A DNA stretch of 9,671 nucleotides, from contig DPWT01000029.1 in the NCBI GenBank assembly GCA_003527555.1, forward strand, positions 1-9,671. The letters are read 5' to 3'. Both the position numbers and the translations under genes were made by a program. Positions 7,734-9,671 of this stretch are shown in pieces (within the stretch, counting starts at the first letter, position 1; each line of letters opens with the position of its first letter). The notes below the pieces were generated by a model, which searched no databases, was not told the DNA's origin, and was given only the letters and a program-made list of their open reading frames with translations. Source of the stretch: Verrucomicrobiales bacterium. Lineage in GTDB: Bacteria; Verrucomicrobiota; Verrucomicrobiia; Verrucomicrobiales; Akkermansiaceae.

Positions 7734-7749
7734 ATCGTTCTAGACCGAT
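7734..7749. repeat. Imperfect 16-bp palindrome between ybaB and the EEP gene
   Basis: ATCGTTCTAGACCGAT reads as an inverted repeat centred on TCTAGA with a single mismatched pair (T7738 opposite C7745). It lies 15 bases after the ybaB stop and 19 bases before the next ATG. There is no T-tract after it, so it is not a typical intrinsic terminator. It could be a regulator half-site pair or chance. Confidence 0.3.
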
Positions 7750-7768
7750 AGCCGATTACTCTGAAACT

Positions 7769-9671
<1,903 letters not shown>

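Overview
The window looks like ordinary chromosomal, mainly housekeeping DNA from a bacterium of roughly balanced base composition. My best guess is Verrucomicrobiota, perhaps near Rubritalea or Akkermansia. That rests on recalled family resemblance: a DnaX with a reduced zinc knuckle and a proline-rich tail ending in a short conserved helix, a eukaryotic-type UDP-glucose pyrophosphorylase, and a soluble squalene-synthase-family enzyme beside an MEP-pathway gene. No search was run, so the assignment is an inference.

Layout. Positions 1-5728 are read leftward. In transcription order they hold a GAF-fold free methionine-(R)-sulfoxide reductase (5252-5719), a UTP-glucose-1-phosphate uridylyltransferase (3797-5200), a HAD phosphatase/phosphomutase (3073-3684), ispE (2225-3061), a squalene/phytoene synthase (1254-2222) and trpB (1-1248). 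The last four are packed with gaps of 11, 2 and 5 bases and look like one transcription unit. IspE works in the MEP route to isoprenoid precursors, and the synthase condenses C15 prenyl diphosphates, so the pair suggests coordinated squalene or C30 terpenoid supply. The HAD enzyme and TrpB are probably unrelated passengers.

A divergent intergenic region of about 110 bases (5729-5837) separates this block from a rightward block: dnaX (5838-7346), ybaB/ebfC (7413-7718), a membrane-anchored endonuclease/exonuclease/phosphatase-fold protein (7769-8773), and tgt, which is cut off by the window end (from about 8815). dnaX-ybaB is a classic bacterial pair. The usual third member, recR, is not next in line here.

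Nothing in the window is a clear new system: no mobile element, CRISPR array, rRNA or tRNA was seen. The points most worth a second look are (i) the EEP-fold protein with His and Asn where two catalytic Asp residues are expected, (ii) an in-frame A-AAA-AAG slippery heptamer directly before the dnaX stop codon, with a purine-rich SD-like tract just upstream, (iii) the loss of most zinc-knuckle cysteines in DnaX, (iv) the compact ispE/squalene synthase pair, and (v) a tgt frame that begins at a TTG and departs from the expected catalytic motif in its last codons. No gene-free stretch exceeds 300 bases.
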